Of a stretch of 64,000 nt of DNA, positions 1-13,000 are shown piece after piece (position 1 is the stretch's first letter; each line of letters starts with the position of its first letter). The position numbers and the translations under genes are program-made. Under the pieces are notes generated by a model that saw only the letters and a list, made by a program, of their open reading frames with translations, was not told where the DNA came from and did not search any database. Source of the stretch: Vespa crabro (Eukaryota; Arthropoda; Insecta; Hymenoptera; Vespidae); assembly GCF_910589235.1 (NCBI RefSeq), contig NC_060959.1, forward strand, positions 5,329,763-5,393,762. Reading direction: 5' to 3'.

Positions 1-2156
1 TCGACAAAACGACCAACCATTTACTAACTAACGAGAACGAACTGAATACGCTAGACAAAGCTTAAAAAAGCTAGCCACGGGAAATACTAGCTAGTACTCT
101 ATTATCAGTAGAGAAACTATATAGAGAAACAAAACTTCGTGAATACTCTCATGGATGTATATAATTTCAGAAAAAGAAAAAAGAAAATATATATATACAT
201 ATAAAAGAGTGATTATTAAACGCTTTTTATGAACAATGATTATTTCATTGAATTCTTTTCATTCGTCATTTATATAAAAGAAAAGGCAAAAAATTTTTTA
301 AATAATTTATCGTGATAATGTATAACATAATTAACAATAGATACACGGTAGGGACTATAAAGGTTAATATTATTAGTAGATAATAAATGATTAACGAGAT
401 GTATTTTCATTATCCATTTGTAACATTGATTGTTACGAATTTACATATGTGTATATATATATTTATATGTATAACGGATTTTAAACAAATCTGTTAATAA
501 TAAGAAAATTTTGGAAAATGTATTCAATCATATCTCTATTATAATTAAACAATTGATTGCTTTTGTTTTAACGCTATTAAATTAATCATCTAAAAGATAA
601 TACATAGAAATAATAATACATGAAAAAAATACGTTCAACGAAATAGTATTTTTTAACATCAGATTACATCGTTATTTCCGTGTAATTATGACACAAAATA
701 CGGCTTTTTCTAAAGGAGTAATTGATTACATTTTATAATTAAGAGGAAAGCAAGAACCCTTTCTTTTTTCAGAAACAACCGAATCTTATGAAACCACTTG
801 AATGGACGGCAATTGTTGTTAGATAAAAGTGTTAATTAAAAATATATCATTGAAGAAAATAATGGTAGATAAAATTTATTGTGAGATAAATTATTTAGAA
901 AGAAATATCTCTATGCAAACATACGCAGGCAGATCATATATGTAAATAATTGTATAAAGGAAGAAGTAGTTAGCTAAGCTTTATGATTGGACATTCTGAA
1001 GGAAAAGTAGTACAAGTCGAGATTTTAACGAACTACATAGAGGTAACGATCACGTTTTTTATATTAATATGTAAATATGTATTTTATAATGCAATTTAAC
1101 GATGAAAATTTCTACATCGTACCAGTGTACTGTGAAATTTATCATTCTAAAGTCGCAGGATTTACCGGAAGTCACCCAGTTCGACATCCTTTGAATACTA
1201 ACTTTCTACCTATAAGCCGATTATTCATATTTAAGTATCTACATCTTTTTAATCTTGTTAAAGTTATGTCTTACATTATCTTTAATTTGTCATAATGAAT
1301 ATCATACGATATCATGAAAACGCAAATAAAAAAGATTAAGAAACGTTTATGAATCGCAAGGAACCTTGATCGAAAACATTTAAGGATTGTTATGAAAGAC
1401 CTTAAACGTAAAAGAAATATAAAATTGCGATGATAAAAGCTTTTACTAATTAAACGAGCGCGTTCGTAAGAGAAATGAGATGAATTGTTCATTGGAAGTA
1501 AGAATATCGTGAAATTGACTAATTACTATATAATCACGAAAATGTTTCAATTAATGAATTTCTTCAATTTTATGTAACATCTTACTGTTTCGAAAAAAAA
1601 AAAACGAAATACGAAAGTTCATTATTCTTAATCTAGATCTGTTATTAACAAACCATTTTAAGATCATCTTACAATCGACTTTTCTATTTGCCATTTTCTT
1701 CTTCTTCGTAAGAATTATTGAACAAATTAATAAATGAAAATTGATACGAGAAAAAAAATGATTCTTTCATCTCTCTACAATGATTTCACTCGAATACTAA
1801 TATTAATACTAAAATTCAAGTTTTTTTTTTCTTTTCTCTTCTAGCTTTTTTCTTTTTTTCTTTCTTTCTAAGATGGATTCCTTCGATCGAAAATCGAAAT
1901 ATCCACCAACAGTTGAAAAGCTCCAAATAGGAATACTATTTCCCTTTAAGAAGCATTGTATGAGAGATGAGATATATCTATATACCCAAGGGAAAGGAGC
2001 ACCTGGAATCGAGATTTTTTTTTTACTTGACAAAGGGAAGACGATATCTCTGCTTTTGATTTTACGACCAAAGTTTCCCTTCGATTTTCAATATCGGATA
2101 AACCTCTGCTTGGTAAGGGTAATCATTTCAGATTATCCTGGCATGTGAACGCGTTG

Positions 2157-2191
<35 letters not shown>

Positions 2192-2617
2192 TAGAAAAAG
2201 AAATGCGTTCCTACAATAAAATTAATCAAGATAATGATATCTAATGAACGAAAATTTCTATTCGCAATATAATTATTATTAGAAAATATTCATTCATTTT
2301 TTCTACTTTTATGATATTGTGAATTTTCATAAAAACGATTGATCAGTCGATCATATGTATTCCAATAAAAGTGGAGAACGTATGAGGAACGTATACAAAA
2401 GGAATGACAAGAAGTAGGAAAGATGAATTAGGGTCTACGGTAGACATTCACGAACCTTTACGAATACATGGAGACATCGTCGAGACGTAGAGAGTGATGA
2501 GGATCATAATTAGATTATTAACTAATGGAGAATGTTAGGATGCGAATAAGCGGACGATGGAGAAGCTGGCAAAAACTTACGAAAGCACGATCGTGCTAAA
2601 ATTCTATTAAATACATG

Positions 2618-2619
<2 letters not shown>

Positions 2620-2669
<50 letters not shown>
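2620..2669. repeat. (AT)n microsatellite
   Basis: An uninterrupted run of about 25 AT dinucleotides read directly from the sequence. It lies in non-coding DNA with no nearby gene. Confidence 0.95.
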
Positions 2670-2672
<3 letters not shown>

Positions 2673-3389
2673 GAAAGTTCTCGATGAAAGCACATGCCGA
2701 TCTCTGTTAATCAGATCAATGATGTTCTAAAAGGAATCGTACTTCAAATTTTCCATTGAAACTGAATAGAAGCCATATAAGAGGGTCTCTGTTACTAACT
2801 TGATCTGTTAGAGAACAAGCAAATGGCAAAGATAAATACTGCGAACTTCGTATGAATAAACAATTATACATATGTAATTAAATATAAATATTATGAAGGT
2901 ATAATTTGTCTGAGTTATCGACGTTAAGAACACGATTCTTATACAATATTTCTATAATAACAGTAATAATAATTAATCGATTAAACGAATAGAACGAATT
3001 AATTCGTCACGAATATTTAACTTATTTCTTTGTAAAATAATAAATATGTATATCGTTTATTTCTTAATTTTACTCCTAAGAAATCATTATATACTTTCTT
3101 AAATCTTTCTGAAATTTTAAAACGATTCATTATGCTATTAAAAATTTACTTATTCCATTTACGCGATGTCATTTTATTTTCAATCAAAATAAATTTCATA
3201 CGTCCTACGTTAAACGATCGAAAATTTTCTCGATTAACAAGTTAATAGAGAAATACAATTTGTAGAATTCTGGTTACAGTCGAGTACTAATGAATACGAG
3301 TAGATATTATCTTATATCGAATTTCTCACGATGAATCTCTCCAACAACGTATTTCAAACTACATTCATATGAAAGGCGCATTATCGTGA

Positions 3390-3402
3390 TATATATATAT
3401 AT

Positions 3403-3450
<48 letters not shown>
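3390..3450. repeat. (AT)n microsatellite, interrupted
   Basis: An AT dinucleotide run broken once by a C near 3405, in non-coding DNA. Confidence 0.93.
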
Positions 3451-3453
<3 letters not shown>

Positions 3454-4633
3454 CTATTTCAAAGGATATATATATAATAGAGTTGAGCTTGACCTGCACG
3501 TGAACTATTTAATGCTCAGATGCTCGTAAGTAATTCGATTTTCCCTGACACGCTTTCTCCTGTGTATCTCGTCATTGTTTCTGAAGTCCCTTGGTCTAAC
3601 TTACTTTTGTCAAAAAAACAAAAAAAAAAACAAATAAAAAAAAAGATAAAGAAAAGGAAAAAGAAAAAAATTAATAAATAAAAAAAAAAAGAAATTTTCA
3701 TTGGAAAAATACTTGTGTAATCGATGGCTTATATAAACCATTTTTACAAAACGCTTATCATTATTATTAATATAAAAGCCTTAATCTGTGTGTTCGTAAT
3801 TTCACAAAAATTCTTTCTATTTTTGTCCAATCCAATCGACATTTTGTATAATCGTTCTTCATGATCTGACGAAAAGTTTAATACTTTTATAACTTGCGGA
3901 AATATTAGCTATAAAACAGGCTACAAAGCTTCAAATGAGAGATAGAAAGGGGGTGGGGGAAAGAGAGAGGGAGAGAGAGAGAGAGAAATGGAGAATAGGA
4001 AAATGTGAGGTTGGTTGCACTAGAAATGCATTGATTGAGTGATTTGTGATCTGTGTTCTGGAACGCACGTTCTGCATTCCTGGTATTTTCCATGTTCTAT
4101 GTATACAAATAACGTGATGGTATTTCTACGTATCCGGTAGCATGCATTCAAAATTCGACTGTGGAAAAAAAAATTTATTTCGCAAATTTCAAGGATCTTC
4201 CAATCCAAGAACAGTATCTTAAGTACATTTTTGCACTTTTTCAAAACACACACCAACGATAAGAGCCCGATCAGCAAAAAATTTTGTATTTTACATTTCC
4301 AATAATAAAACGTCACATATAATCTGAACTAACGTGATATGGCTTGATATATCATTCTGACAAAAGAAAAAGAAAGAAAAAAAGGAAAGAAAAAAAACGA
4401 AGAGCAAAAATAAAAAAATGTTATTGTTAAAAGATACAAAAATGTTTTTTCAAACCTTAACCGTCCGTCATCCCTGACATGTGAATATACTAATACAATA
4501 TATTCGCTCGAAATACGCATTTATACATATTACGGATAAATTCTATATAAATGAATAATCAAATTTAGCTTGGGGAAGGGGAAGGTTTTACAAATATGAA
4601 AGAAAAATGGAATATATAAGAATTGTACTTACA

Positions 4634-4900
4634 TGTTGCATCGGATATGCGTTGCTACCGACGAGAAAGTCCCATGCCCACGCGAAAATACGCGCGCAAA
4701 TGTGCATTGACGTCACTGCCACCGTGAATAATTTCTTTGTTCTTCTTTCTTATCGTTGATAAACGTTACATACGATATTCGGTACTTCTGAAAAATAGAT
4801 AATGGTACCGATCTGCTATTCGATTTCCCGCGCGAATCGAACCATTCGTCACGAAACTACCTTATTCCCTTCTCTTCTCTTTTCTTACTTTTTCTTCACT
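4634..4900 (-). promoter_or_regulatory. Probable minus-strand 5' exon and promoter with CRE palindrome
   Basis: Read on the minus strand, position 4633 is the last base before a near-consensus splice donor (CAT, then GTAAGTAC). The DNA just upstream on that strand is richer in CG dinucleotides than its surroundings. It contains a perfect TGACGTCA palindrome at 4708-4715, the CREB/ATF full-site consensus. An ATG lies six bases before the donor, so the exon could hold the first two codons or be entirely untranslated. I cannot see the next exon; it would lie to the left. The upstream edge is a guess. Inferred from motifs only. Confidence 0.35.
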
Positions 4901-5079
4901 TTCGTATTAAGTCGCACGACGAACGATATTACCTACACTATTTCACTTTTCAGTAATTAGATTTCTTTTAACCATTTCCACTTGTCTCTTCTGGAAATAA
5001 ACTCCATCGAATCGACGATGTTTCTGCAAGATTCTTAGCAAATCGTTGTGACATCTATCGATTATCTTTTTCTCTCTTT

Positions 5080-5084
<5 letters not shown>

Positions 5085-5115
<31 letters not shown>
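5085..5115. repeat. (CT)n microsatellite
   Basis: Pure CT dinucleotide run followed by T-rich TTTC units. It gives rise to spurious Ser/Leu and Arg/Glu open frames that should not be annotated. Confidence 0.92.
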
Positions 5116-5127
<12 letters not shown>

Positions 5128-5574
5128 CTTTCTCTCTCTTGAGCGTCGTTACCAATAAAATTCAACCATCGATTTCAGATCCGAGGAATATCGAAATCCT
5201 TTTATTGCGTACCACCTTGTGCCATCAAAAATATGATTTAGTTCTTTGATGAGCTTGAGAAAACAAATTCGATAGAAAAACCTTACGAATGCACCCATTC
5301 CGTCACAGCAATTCAGTTATGACTTTTTAACGGAAAAATGAATCGGTCGATCGATCCTTAATTCGATTGACTGGCACAGATGGACGATAGGGATTAAACG
5401 ACAAATTGAAATCGCGAACGCGAAACGAACAATCGTTCTTTTACGGCAATAATTTTCGTGATTAGAAAAAAAGATTTTGTTTCTTGATTGATCGAACGAT
5501 CCAAAGACGACGCAACGTAACTTTACTCTTCACTGAAGTTACTCCTCACTTTTTTGTCTGACTCTTCTTTTTCT

Positions 5575-5587
<13 letters not shown>

Positions 5588-5635
<48 letters not shown>

Positions 5636-5655
5636 ATCTATCTATCTATCTATCT
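5588..5655. repeat. (CT)n followed by (TATC)n microsatellite
   Basis: A CT run grades into four-base TATC units. Such compound repeats usually arise by point mutation of one array and expansion of the new unit. Non-coding. Confidence 0.92.
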
Positions 5656-5859
5656 GTCTTTTTCACGCACGTCTCTCTTTTCCGGGTTAATTCGGGACTT
5701 CGTCGAACAAGATTAATCGAACGAACGAATTACTTCAGGTCACACGTTAGAAATACAGCAGAAAGTCAAGTTTCAAAGAATCGATTTCGATTAAAAAGAA
5801 CTTTCTTTGTTCTTTTTACGATCAAAAGTAAGACGGGCAGTGAGCCAACTTGTTGATCC

Positions 5860-7141
5860 ATCTCTTACCACCACACCAAGTAAATTGCTCACGAGCGAAA
5901 GATCCTTCTTTTCTTGAAAATTGGTAATAATTTTTTGTAAATGATTAATTTGAAATTAATTAGAATGACTTTTTCCTTTTGTTTACCAATATTACGTTTT
6001 TAACTTTGACAAAGAAAACGAAAGACACACCTTCTTTTTTCTTTAAAAATGAAATTGACACAAGGTTTAATATACAGAATTTAGAAAGAGTTTACACTAT
6101 AATAATTTATTATATGTGAATGATCGCGAAACCCACGAAATATACAATCATCCTATCGAAAGGTTTATGCAATACTGAAGGGTAGAAAACCGCGTGCTAC
6201 TGGCTGCTCCTTGAAAAGCATGAGAAGAGTGGTGGTGGGGGAAATTGCGTGTTCCGTGTGCGCGACAATGCTATGTACGCATCAACAGATATTTACCAAG
6301 TTTTTTATATATATATAATTAACCTCTAACATTGACTTATTTTCACGTTTAAATAGTAAACTAATCAGAACAATAAGCATTTATTTAAATTATAAATTGC
6401 ATACGATGTAATGTTTCTTTACGTATTATCTTAAATAGATAATATTTTATATAGATTTTATATACAATTAAATGAATTTCTTTGAAATTGGTAACATAAA
6501 ATTTTTATTGTCTTCATAATCTTCATAATTACAAATGTGTATTCATTGATGTACACTATGATGAATAGGTTAATTGAAACGAACAATTCTTTGTGTATAA
6601 TTATTGCAAATTTGAAACAAGTCATTTCCATTTCCAATTATTGTGAAATAGTTAAAGTTAAATATATGTTAATATTATATATTATGTGCATCCATAATTC
6701 AGGCTTTTGTAATTCAGATTTCTGAATGTGATGATGTTAATAATTTATACAAATTCTAGCGGTAAAAAAATACACGTTACTGAATGGCGGCAACATTAGC
6801 GCTCCTATCGGCGACAAAAGTTCCTACTCTCCTTTCCTTTGATTACTTATTATAGTTTAATGGTCACGCGGATATATCACACGTGTATTTACTATAATAT
6901 TAAAACAATAGTTTACTTTTGAAATATTGAGTTATATTCATTTTTTTAAGTATTTGTGTTTATTTATTGAAATAAAAATACATATAATTTTACAGACTCT
7001 CTGTAGGTAATAAAAATACAAAATATTATTTAAGGTTAAGATCAGAAATTGTATCACTCATATACAATACATCTTTTATAATTTTTTAATTAACTTGCAT
7101 AAATCTTGTTTAGTTATTTCTTCTAAGGATTATATTAAAAT
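5860..7141. other. Gene-free stretch upstream of PUM3
   Basis: No coding exon is visible. The last few hundred bases before 7142 should contain the PUM3 promoter and 5' leader. I see no strong TATA box, and no clear acceptor just before the ATG, so an unspliced leader is plausible. Confidence 0.5.
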
Positions 7142-9037
7142 ATGAAACGAAAAGAGCAAGGAACTTCTACGGAAAGAAAACCGAAAAGGATAAAAAAAAA
7201 TTTAAACAATGATGATACCATCACAGAGAAAGTAGACTTAAAAGTTGTCAAAAAAGAGAAAAAGGATAAAGAAAATAATGTAAAGATAGAGAAAAAAGTA
7301 AAATTTGAAAAACCATTGTTAAAGAATTCGTTGAAAATACATCAGAAAGATTTAAAAAAAAAAGGTTATTTAAAGGATTTGAAAAATAAAAAAAATATTA
7401 CAAAAGATAATATTTTAACGACACAAAAGGAAGATTGGCAGAACTTTAAAAAGAAGAAGAAAGATTTAAGAGAAAAAAGAAAAGAAAGAAGATTAACGGA
7501 TGTATATGAAATATCTGTTCGAGCAAAAAAAATAAGTGAAAAATTACGTAGAACTGACTGTACATTAGAAGAAAAAAAGAAGTTGAGTCAAGAGCTTCAC
7601 GAATTATTAAAATCTCATTATAACAAAATAATATTTACTCATGACATATCGCGTATAGTTCAGTGGGTACTCAAATATTGTGAATCTGATATACGAAATA
7701 ATGTATTTGACGAATTAAAGCCATCTATCATAGCTATGACTCAATCAAAATATGCAAAGAATTGTATAAAAGTTTTATTAAAACATGGAACTGCAATATT
7801 AAGAAAAAATATTATTTCAGAGTGGTATGGAAATGTAGTTAATTTGATGAGTAATATTGTCTCTGCTCCTCTTATTGAACTTGCATATTCTACTTGGGCT
7901 ACAAATGAAGATAAAATAAATTTTAAACAAGAATTTTATGGTGATATATACAAAAAAGCCAAAGATAAAAAAGTAAAGATTCTTTCTGATACTTTTGAAA
8001 ATGCAGAAGGTATGAAATCTGCAATATTATCTGCTGTAAAAACTAATGTAATTAGAATTTTAAATAAGAAATTTATTAATTCTGTATTACTTCAAACTGT
8101 CATTTGGGAATATTTGACAAATTGTTCAAATGTAGATAGAAGTGAAATGATAGTTATGTTAAGAAGTTTAATAGTTGAATTATCTAATACAAAAGTTGGT
8201 ACTAAAGTTGCTATGCTTTGTATATGGCATGGAACTAATAAAGACAGAAAAATTATTATGAAAGCTCTAAAAGAAAATATTAAAAATATTGCCATGTCTG
8301 AACATGGGTATATGGTATTATTAGCACTCATTGATTCTGTCGATGATACTGTTTTAATGAAAAAAATAATTCTCTCTGAAATTCAAAAAGATTTAACAGA
8401 AATAGTATTAAATGAATATGGAAAACATGTTATATTATATCTTGTAGCAAGGAGAGATCCTCATTATTTTCCACCAAGTATAATAGAATGTTTAAGTCAA
8501 GGAGATAATAATGAAACGAGCAAAAAACCAGCTGATATTAGAGAAAAAGAACTTCGTGAAGCTGTTACAGACTTATACTTAGAATCAATTGCTTCAGAAA
8601 CAGCAGAATGGCTGTCAAAAGGATCTGTTTTAATGGTTACTCTTGCAGTATTGAAAGTAGGTTCTGGTGAAAAATTAAAATGTGTATTTAAAGCCATCGC
8701 TTCTTTTCTTACTAATACAGAATCTGAATGCGATCTTATTGAACATCCAGGTCTACATATGATGTTAAAAAAACTTATTCAAAATGATAAAAATTTAGAA
8801 GCAAAAGAAGAGACTACTTTTGGTTCTATATTAATTGACTATCTAACAAAGAATATTCTGAAACAATGGATACGATTTAATAGAGGTTGTTTTTTACTTA
8901 TTTTACTAATAGAAAATGAAACTGAAACAGTAATTAGTAATTTAATATTAAAATTGCAAGCAGTATTGCAAAATATTAAGAAAGAACAAACTCCAGGAGC
9001 AACAATTTTACTTAAAAAGTTAAAAGAGAAACAATGA
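7142..9037 (+). CDS. PUM3: Pumilio homolog 3 (Puf-A/penguin), nucleolar RNA-binding protein
   Basis: A single uninterrupted frame of 631 residues, close to the human family length. The first ~120 residues are extremely lysine-rich (basic nucleolar-type tail). From about residue 130 the protein becomes helical with Puf-like repeats, including segments reading SKYAKNCIKVLLKHG (about 200-215), AYSTWATNEDK (about 250-260) and NEYGKHVILYLVARRDP (about 425-440). The last is followed by the CPL region typical of this family. Family members bind structured RNA or DNA without the base-specific code of classical Pumilio proteins and act in nucleolar pre-rRNA processing; that role is known for the family, not shown here. 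Lack of introns contrasts with its multi-exon neighbours. An AATAAA signal follows 33 bases after the stop. The gene is convergent with ECM29. Confidence 0.93.
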   Translation: MKRKEQGTSTERKPKRIKKNLNNDDTITEKVDLKVVKKEKKDKENNVKIEKKVKFEKPLLKNSLKIHQKDLKKKGYLKDLKNKKNITKDNILTTQKEDWQNFKKKKKDLREKRKERRLTDVYEISVRAKKISEKLRRTDCTLEEKKKLSQELHELLKSHYNKIIFTHDISRIVQWVLKYCESDIRNNVFDELKPSIIAMTQSKYAKNCIKVLLKHGTAILRKNIISEWYGNVVNLMSNIVSAPLIELAYSTWATNEDKINFKQEFYGDIYKKAKDKKVKILSDTFENAEGMKSAILSAVKTNVIRILNKKFINSVLLQTVIWEYLTNCSNVDRSEMIVMLRSLIVELSNTKVGTKVAMLCIWHGTNKDRKIIMKALKENIKNIAMSEHGYMVLLALIDSVDDTVLMKKIILSEIQKDLTEIVLNEYGKHVILYLVARRDPHYFPPSIIECLSQGDNNETSKKPADIREKELREAVTDLYLESIASETAEWLSKGSVLMVTLAVLKVGSGEKLKCVFKAIASFLTNTESECDLIEHPGLHMMLKKLIQNDKNLEAKEETTFGSILIDYLTKNILKQWIRFNRGCFLLILLIENETETVISNLILKLQAVLQNIKKEQTPGATILLKKLKEKQ

Positions 9038-9069
9038 ATTTGAAATAATTGTTATATATATTGGATTAA

Positions 9070-9075
9070 AATAAA
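9070..9075 (+). terminator. Polyadenylation signal of PUM3
   Basis: Canonical AATAAA hexamer 33 bases downstream of the PUM3 stop codon. Confidence 0.6.
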
Positions 9076-10050
9076 TAAAGATTCTAGAAAAATTATTTTT
9101 ATACTGATAATGTAATTTTTTTGTCCAATATTTTTACATAATTAATCATTCCATGTGAATTTTGAATGTATACATTAATCACATATTAAGTCACTTGATA
9201 TTAAAAAAGCTGATCTATTCTCTCACTTTATCATTATAAATTAAAACACCATTATGTAATCATAATACATTTGATATAACAAATGATATATTATTATATA
9301 ATTTACAAATTTAAAAAGCAAGGGTATCAGAAATATAGTTTAAATTGGTCACAATCCAGTGTGATTAATAATTAAATGCCTTACCTTTGGTAACAAAACA
9401 CATTGAATATGTGGGAAGTTTTTACAGAATAATATTGTGCTGTAACGTTTGTTTACATTTTGTCAATTACTATTATTTTGTTAATTTTAATAATAACAAT
9501 TTATGCATTAAATTATGCAATACATTTACCCAGTGAGAAACTAAAAACAGCAAAACTAGTTTTTACCCAACTATTTGTCCATAAATATTGTAATATTACA
9601 AAAATTCAATCTAGCTATTCAACACTTAAAAAACTGGTTTCTGATATAAACATAATATATCCATCTTATAAGATATATTATATTTTAATAATATATCATA
9701 AAGTAATTTAATTTAATAGTCTGAATAATTGTTGTTTTTGATGTTAGTACATTCTAATTATAAGATTTGTTATAGTTGATAAACTGCATATTTTGAATAC
9801 ATAAACTTCCATTCATATAGAAGAATCATCATGTAATTTTTTAAAGATGAGATTATATGTCCAGTAACACCTTTATTACTGAACTCAACACTGAAATGTG
9901 AAAATTTGCAAATATTAATAATATATATTGACAATAACCAATATATAATTTGCGTGTTACCATTATTCAGAGATGTGTGGTACTGGAAATATAAGTTTAC
10001 TGATATATACTTTGATTCTATAATAATACAGAAATCAAACAACATAGTGT
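9076..10050. other. Convergent intergenic region PUM3/ECM29
   Basis: AT-rich DNA between two convergent genes. It should contain the 3' UTR of ECM29 on the minus strand. The open frames here are AT-rich translations without coding character. Nothing else seen. Confidence 0.6.
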
Positions 10051-13000
10051 TTACATTTTCAGCATTTCTTTAATATCTATAACTCTTGTTCGAATTTCAG
10101 GTTGATTATCCTTTGCTAAATCTGGCATTAATTCTTTTAGCACTAATTTTATTTTGTCAAGATTTTCAATATTTTTTGTTTCATTTAATTTTTTCGAAAG
10201 CGAAATAACTATATTTAATCCTTCCTTTCTTATTCTCGTATATCTCGGAGTACCTAAATAAAAAAAAGATATATAAAGGAATCTGGAAATCTAGTTATTT
10301 GCTGAAAATATTCAGATTTACTTACTTATACAATTTGACAATATATTGCAAAGCATATCACATAATGAATTTAATGTTTCTTTATCTTTTGTCGTCATAT
10401 TTGCATAATTTATTGTAAAAAGAACAAGTTTATCCACAAAATGATTTAGTGATGTCAATATAGCAACTTGTACAGATCTCGTTGTATTGGGTAATACTTG
10501 TTGACAGTGGTGTACAAATTCTATACAAAAGTTGTCTGGAAAATATAAATGTACGAATATAAATTTATATACTCGTATTATATTTGATAAACACAATTGA
10601 TATTTTTAGTTAAATATAAAACTCTTTTACCCTGTGTCTTTTTAGAAGATGGCCATGCTTTGCCTAGCATTTCATATACTACTTCTTGTAACTTGATATT
10701 ATTTTCTTTCCTCTTAGAATTTTCAACAATAGAATCATCATCATCATCAGCGTTTTTATTTGATAACTATGGAATTTTCATAATACATTAGATTTAAAAA
10801 TTATATTAAACAATTTATTTATCAATCTGTTAATACTAACTTTCGTTAAAATTTCTTGAGCAATATTATAAACTTCTGTAAATTTATCGATATCTAACTC
10901 ATGTAATACAGTACAGAAAGCTTGTAGAGCATGTTGACGATATTCTACCGCTTCTTTTTTACTTTCTCTATATAGTGTTTCTATTATCATTTCCTTCAAT
11001 TTTTCATCTTCGTGCAAGGTTTCTCTAATGTTAAAATTAAAAATAAAAATTGATATTAAAAAATCTTATAATATATATATATGTATATATATATATATAC
11101 ACACACACACAGTTTTGTAACAGCAACAGCATACGTGGTCTTACTTGCTATTACTTGCTAATGTAGCAAGAGCACTTAAGAGTCTCTCTTTGCCATTCCA
11201 CGTTCGTCCTCGTAATCCATCTGTCAATACTTTTAATAAAGTATTTCTTGCATCTAGATCAACACCACTACCCAACTTTGATGCTACTGTATTAACTGCA
11301 TTTGCTGCTTGTACTTTAGTATTCCATGATGCTGATTCTAAAGCTCCACGTAGAGTAGTAGTTATCGTATTTAAATTTTGCCTAATTCCTGTTTCTGTTC
11401 CTGGTGTTATATCATTCCATAATTCAGTCCATAGTGCAACTGTATTTTCATTTGCTGGAAATAAATTGTTTAAAATAGAGCAATACATAAATTAAAAATA
11501 TTAAATATGAATATACTGTTGTATCCAAACCTTGAGTTTTTTCTGCATGCATAGCAAAAAATATAAGAGGTATAATAATATTTAAATAATTTCTTAATAA
11601 CTCTTGATTATGATTATTTATTGATTGCAAAGTTTGTCCAACTGCTAATCTAATGGAATCATCTAAAAATAATTCGTACTTGTTAATTAATTTTATTCAA
11701 TTTTTATTCCAAAAGTTATTCCTTTTTGTTTATACATACCTTCTTTTTCCATATACCAAGTATTTAAAGTGTTAAATAATTTTTCAAGACTAGATTCCTT
11801 TGCTGATCCAACCACATGACCAATAGCAATAGCATTATTTCGTCTAACCGCAGCATTACGATCAGCTAAACCATTTACCAAAACAACTAAAAGCTTACCT
11901 ATATATATATAGAACATATATAATTGTATAGTAAAAATTCTCAATAAGACATAATAATCGTTATATTACGTTTATACTAACCAGTATATGGTTGCATCTC
12001 TTGTTTCAAATGAGTACTAAGAAGAATCAAAAAATGGGAACAAGCAATCTTTGTTCCAAAACCAACACTGCATTTTATTAATTCTATTACTTTTGGCATC
12101 AACTCTTTCAAAATAGACGCGTCGATATATTGTATACACTATATAAAATAAAATAATTAATAACTATATCTTAAGTATACAAAGCAAGTATTAATTATAG
12201 AAAATTTACTTTAGATATTGTTTCTGTTGCATGATGACCTTTTGCAACAGAAGTTCTTAATGCATCAATAGCATCTTGTGCTTCAGATGTCGTACCATAT
12301 GCATTACTTAAATATGACAGATTAGGATTCTCAGATTCTCCGATTGCACTTAAAAGGGCAGGTATTAAGTTGACTAGAGCAGGTTTAAGCAAATTTCCAG
12401 CTGATGTCACAAGTTGAGATACTGTTTGTAATGATACTGCTCTCACAGTATCTATTGTATGAAGTACACCAATATCAAGTAATGGTGGTAAAATGGCTTG
12501 TAATAAATCTTCACCTGCTTTACCATATGAAGAATCACAGTGTCGTATACAAACCTATAAAAAAAAGAAGATAATTGTATAGTATATATAACAATTTACT
12601 ATACTAAAATTATTTGTTACTTACTTTGCTAAGTACTTTGGCCGTGTTTGTAGCAGCCAGCCTTGTACCTTCATGAATGTCATCCATTACACGAAACAAT
12701 TTCATCCATAATTCAGGAGCATATAATTCTAAATTTATATGGATATTTGCTCTCAACAAATCAGATAAAGCATTACAACAACTTATGCGTACACGCCATT
12801 CATTATTTGTCAAATTATTTCTAATATCATCCAATATTTCTTTGTGATATTGTTCGAGCTAAAAAGTAATATAAAAAATATGCTTGTAAGACAAGTAAGC
12901 GAAAAAAAAATTAAAAATAATTTTTTACTCACAGCTTTAATTGTAGAAGGAACAATTTCACGCCATATACTACTCATACTTTGTTGAAGTTTTGGAGTAG

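Larger units (their letters stand above)
1..4630. other. Gene-free AT-rich stretch
   Basis: I see no convincing coding sequence here. The short open frames are isolated, low in complexity and lack splice-site partners. The stretch holds several AT microsatellites and A-rich or T-rich runs. If the minus-strand donor at 4633 is real, most of this stretch would be the first intron of a minus-strand gene whose body lies beyond the left edge. Confidence 0.5.

Noticed and set aside
4815..4850. tRNA T-arm-like GGTTCGATTC on the minus strand
   Set aside because: No flanking T-stem complementarity, acceptor stem, D-arm or anticodon arm could be fitted.
11145..11495. 116-codon plus-strand frame antisense to ECM29
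   Set aside because: Exact mirror of an ECM29 coding exon with conserved protein on the minus strand; a shadow frame.
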